Assembly (NCBI GenBank): GCA_019357535.2
Contig: CP079955.1
Coordinates: 1,240,001-1,304,000 of the forward strand
Reading direction: 5' to 3'
Length of the DNA: 64,000 bases
Origin: Macrococcus sp. 19Msa1099
GTDB lineage: Bacteria; Bacillota; Bacilli; Staphylococcales; Staphylococcaceae
The translations under genes were made by a program, and so were the position numbers. A model generated the notes under the pieces. It saw only the letters and a list, made by a program, of their open reading frames with translations, ran no database searches and was not told the origin of the DNA. Positions within the stretch are counted from its first letter, which is position 1, and the number at the start of each line of letters is the position of its first letter. Below, piece after piece: positions 61,533 through 64,000 of the stretch.

Positions 61533-64000
61533 TTACAATTGATTAATGTAACTATTAACGAATTGTAATGCTTTCGTAACGTCTTTAGGGTTCGGCGCTC
61601 CGCCTTGAGCTGAATCTGGGCGTCCGCCACCTTTACCTTCAGTTTCCTGTGCCACTGCTTTAATTAAGTCTCCTGCTTTAACTTTATCCGTTAAAGCCTT
61701 AGGAACGCTCGCCATGTAGCTTAATTTATCTGTTGCAACGACTAGGAAGATGACTGCATCTTGTACTTTCGATTTATAGTCATCCATAAGTTCTCGTAAC
61801 ATTTTAGCGTCTTGTACTTCTACTTCAGTACTTAACACTTTTATGCCATTGATTTCTTTAATATTATCTGAGATATCACCCATCTTTAAAGCAGAAATTT
61901 CTTTATTCAACTGAACAATTTGTTTTTCTTGCTCTTTCATCACTGAAGTTATCTCATTTACTTTTTCAGTTAACTGTTCTTTAGCTTTTACTTTTACAAC
62001 TGGCAATAACGTATCTACTGTATCCACAAACTCAGATAAGTAATTAAATGCTGCTTTACTTGTAACAGCTTCAATACGACGAACACCTGCGCCTGTTCCA
62101 GATTCGGATACAATCTTGAACAATCCAATTTCACCTGTATTACGGACATGGACACCACCACATAGTTCGATAGAATAATCACTCATTTCAACAACACGTA
62201 CAATGTCCCCATACTTTTCACCGAACAATGCCATCGCACCTTTTGTCTTTGCTTCATTAATCGGCATCTCGTTGATTTCCACATGTATGTTCTGCCAAAT
62301 TTTTTCATTAACAATTTGTTCAACTTTTGCAATTTCTTCTTTTGTAACAGGTCCGAAGTGCGAGAAGTCAAAACGTAAACGCTCAGGCGTAACTAAAGAT
62401 CCTGCCTGATTAACGTGTGTGCCTAACACATCTTTTAAGGCTTGATGCATTAAATGTGTTGCACTGTGGTTTTTAATGACGAATGTTCTGAATTCTGCAT
62501 TCACCGCTGCTTTCACTGCAGATTTCGTTACTTTACCAAAACGCACTGTACCTGTGTGTAAGTTTTGACCGTTCGGTGCTTTCGTAACCTCTGTCACTTC
62601 GATTTCAAAACCTTCACCTGTAACAATACCATTATCTGCAACTTGCCCACCACTTACAGCATAAAATGGCGTTTCTGCCATGACGAACTGCACATCAGAA
62701 CGGTCGTCTGCTTCTTCTACTTCAACACCATCCTGTAATAATGCAGTAATGACAGTATCCATCGTTAATGTATCGTAACCGACAAACTTACTGTCAACTT
62801 TAATATTCGATAACACCTCATTTTGTACTTGCATACTTTGTGTCTTCTGACGTGCTTCGCGGGCACGTGTACGCTGGGCTTCCATCGCCACTTCAAAACC
62901 TTCATGATCAACTTTCACGCCCGCCTCTTCAGCAAGCTCTTCCGTTAATTCAACAGGGAAACCGAATGTATCATACAGTTTGAAGACATCTTCACCCTTT
63001 AAGACATTGTCAGAAGCTTTAGCACTATCTTTAAGTGCATTGAACTGCACTAAACCTTCTTCTAAAGTTTCATGGAAACGATCTTCTTCAGATTTCACGA
63101 CTTTCTTGATAAAATTCTTATTCTTATCAACATCAGGATAATATGGTTTCATAATGCTAGCTACAATGTCAACAAGCTCGTACATGAACGGTTTATTAAT
63201 ATCAATCTTCTGTGCAAAACGCACCGCACGACGTAATAAACGACGTAACACATAGCCTCGACCTTCATTTGAAGGCAATGCACCATCTCCTATAGCAAAG
63301 CTTACCGTACGAATATGATCAGCGATGACTTTGAATGCAACATCATCTTCTTTATTATCGCGATATTTACGCCCTGAAATTTGTTCTGTTGCTTCGATAA
63401 TCGGCATAAATAAATCTGTATCATAGTTTGTCGGAACATCTTGAGAAATAGACGCCATACGCTCTAATCCCATCCCAGTATCTATATTCTGCTTTGGAAG
63501 CGGAGAATACGTATGATCTGGATTATGATTGAATTCAGAAAATACTAAGTTCCATACTTCTAGATAACGCTCATTCTCTCCACCCGGATACATTTCTTCA
63601 GCTGGATCATTTTGGCCATAGCTTTCTCCACGATCATAGAAGATTTCAGTATTTGGTCCGCTTGGTCCTTCACCGATATCCCAGAAATTACCTTCAATAC
63701 GTGTGATATGGTCATCTGTTAATCCGATATCATTGACCCATAAATCATATGCTTCTGTATCTTCCGGATGGATCGTTACATATAACTTTTTAGGTTCAAT
63801 GGCCATCCATCGCTCGCTCGTTAAGAATTCCCATGCAAATTCAATCGCTTCTTTCTTAAAATAATCCCCAATCGAGAAGTTCCCGAGCATCTCAAAAAAT
63901 GTATGGTGACGTGCAGTGAATCCAACATTCTCAATATCATTCGTACGAATCGATTTTTGTGCGTTCGTAATTCTTGGATTACGTGGAATCACACGTCCAT
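61533..64000 (-). CDS. alaS: Alanyl-tRNA synthetase, 5' end outside window
   Basis: Charges tRNA-Ala and edits mischarged Ser/Gly. About 822 codons are visible; the frame stays open to the window end ([16 protein letters not shown]), so roughly the first 60 residues are missing. Visible parts: class II catalytic core, editing domain with [11 protein letters not shown] and [11 protein letters not shown] zinc-binding motifs, and the C-Ala domain ending [15 protein letters not shown]. The order alaS-ireB-ruvX-yrzB-mltG is conserved in Bacilli. Confidence 0.97.
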   Translation of the reverse strand, partial: GRVIPRNPRITNAQKSIRTNDIENVGFTARHHTFFEMLGNFSIGDYFKKEAIEFAWEFLTSERWMAIEPKKLYVTIHPEDTEAYDLWVNDIGLTDDHITRIEGNFWDIGEGPSGPNTEIFYDRGESYGQNDPAEEMYPGGENERYLEVWNLVFSEFNHNPDHTYSPLPKQNIDTGMGLERMASISQDVPTNYDTDLFMPIIEATEQISGRKYRDNKEDDVAFKVIADHIRTVSFAIGDGALPSNEGRGYVLRRLLRRAVRFAQKIDINKPFMYELVDIVASIMKPYYPDVDKNKNFIKKVVKSEEDRFHETLEEGLVQFNALKDSAKASDNVLKGEDVFKLYDTFGFPVELTEELAEEAGVKVDHEGFEVAMEAQRTRAREARQKTQSMQVQNEVLSNIKVDSKFVGYDTLTMDTVITALLQDGVEVEEADDRSDVQFVMAETPFYAVSGGQVADNGIVTGEGFEIEVTEVTKAPNGQNLHTGTVRFGKVTKSAVKAAVNAEFRTFVIKNHSATHLMHQALKDVLGTHVNQAGSLVTPERLRFDFSHFGPVTKEEIAKVEQIVNEKIWQNIHVEINEMPINEAKTKGAMALFGEKYGDIVRVVEMSDYSIELCGGVHVRNTGEIGLFKIVSESGTGAGVRRIEAVTSKAAFNYLSEFVDTVDTLLPVVKVKAKEQLTEKVNEITSVMKEQEKQIVQLNKEISALKMGDISDNIKEINGIKVLSTEVEVQDAKMLRELMDDYKSKVQDAVIFLVVATDKLSYMASVPKALTDKVKAGDLIKAVAQETEGKGGGRPDSAQGGAPNPKDVTKALQFVNSYINQL

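Noticed and set aside
61533-64000. alaS as a complete 819-codon gene starting near 63992
   Set aside because: The apparent start there is a GTG in the middle of the catalytic domain. The frame continues upstream to the window end and the usual N-terminus is missing, so the gene is only cut by the edge.

Overview
The window is low-GC Firmicutes DNA from the family Staphylococcaceae, most likely Macrococcus (Macrococcoides) or a close relative rather than Staphylococcus in the strict sense. Ribosomal proteins L33, S20 and S21, PBP3, SodA and GlyS look staphylococcal. However, the window carries both ispG and ispH of the MEP isoprenoid pathway, which staphylococci replaced with the mevalonate pathway. 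It also carries a membrane-anchored cytochrome c550 (cccA), as expected of an oxidase-positive organism. The genus call is an inference from gene content, not from a database search.

Gene order follows the Bacillus subtilis yqg-yqf-yqe-yrr chromosome segment almost gene for gene. Sporulation genes expected from that order (yqfC/yqfD, gpr, spoIIP) are absent. Nearly all genes lie on the minus strand in tightly packed operons with many 1-4 nt overlaps. Plus-strand exceptions are the DUF1189 gene, ispG, yqfW, ispH, glyS, rpsT and yqzM. I see no phage, IS element, integron, CRISPR array, resistance island or other horizontally acquired block. The region is conserved core genome.

Layout by position: 1-1.9 kb gluP (cut by the window edge), yqgN, rpmG. 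1.9-6.4 kb pstS-pstC-pstA-pstB-phoU phosphate uptake behind a four-repeat Pho box. 6.4-9.2 kb class B PBP and sodA. 9.3-13.9 kb DUF1189, ispG, nucleotidase, and the zinc operon znuC-znuB-zur. 13.9-19.5 kb nfo, cshB, ispH, nif3, trmK, cccA. 19.6-24.2 kb rpoD, dnaG, yqfL, ccpN. 24.0-25.6 kb T-box-controlled glyS. 25.6-32.3 kb recO, era, cdd, dgkA, ybeY, phoH, two uncharacterised membrane proteins, floA, yqeZ. 32.4-40.6 kb rpsU, mtaB, and the CIRCE-controlled hrcA-grpE-dnaK-dnaJ-prmA-rsmE heat-shock cluster. 40.6-45.4 kb hemW, lepA, rpsT, holA, yqzM. 45.5-49 kb comEC-comEB-comEA. 49-55.7 kb yqeM, rsfS, yqeK, nadD, yhbY, aroE, yqeH, tRNA-Gly(UCC), yqeG, a 34-residue small protein, mtnN. 55.2-64 kb greA, udk, trhP2-trhP1-trmR (tRNA wobble-uridine modification), mltG, yrzB, ruvX, ireB, alaS (cut by the window edge).

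Regulation visible in the sequence includes PhoP (pst), HrcA (CIRCE), a glycyl T-box (glyS), a candidate metal-responsive dyad at znuC, and a promoter with an internal palindrome plus an attenuator-like leader upstream of trmR-trhP1-trhP2. The least explained structures are that leader, a long inverted repeat downstream of rpsT, and the 34-codon gene between mtnN and yqeG. I found no convincing new multi-gene system.
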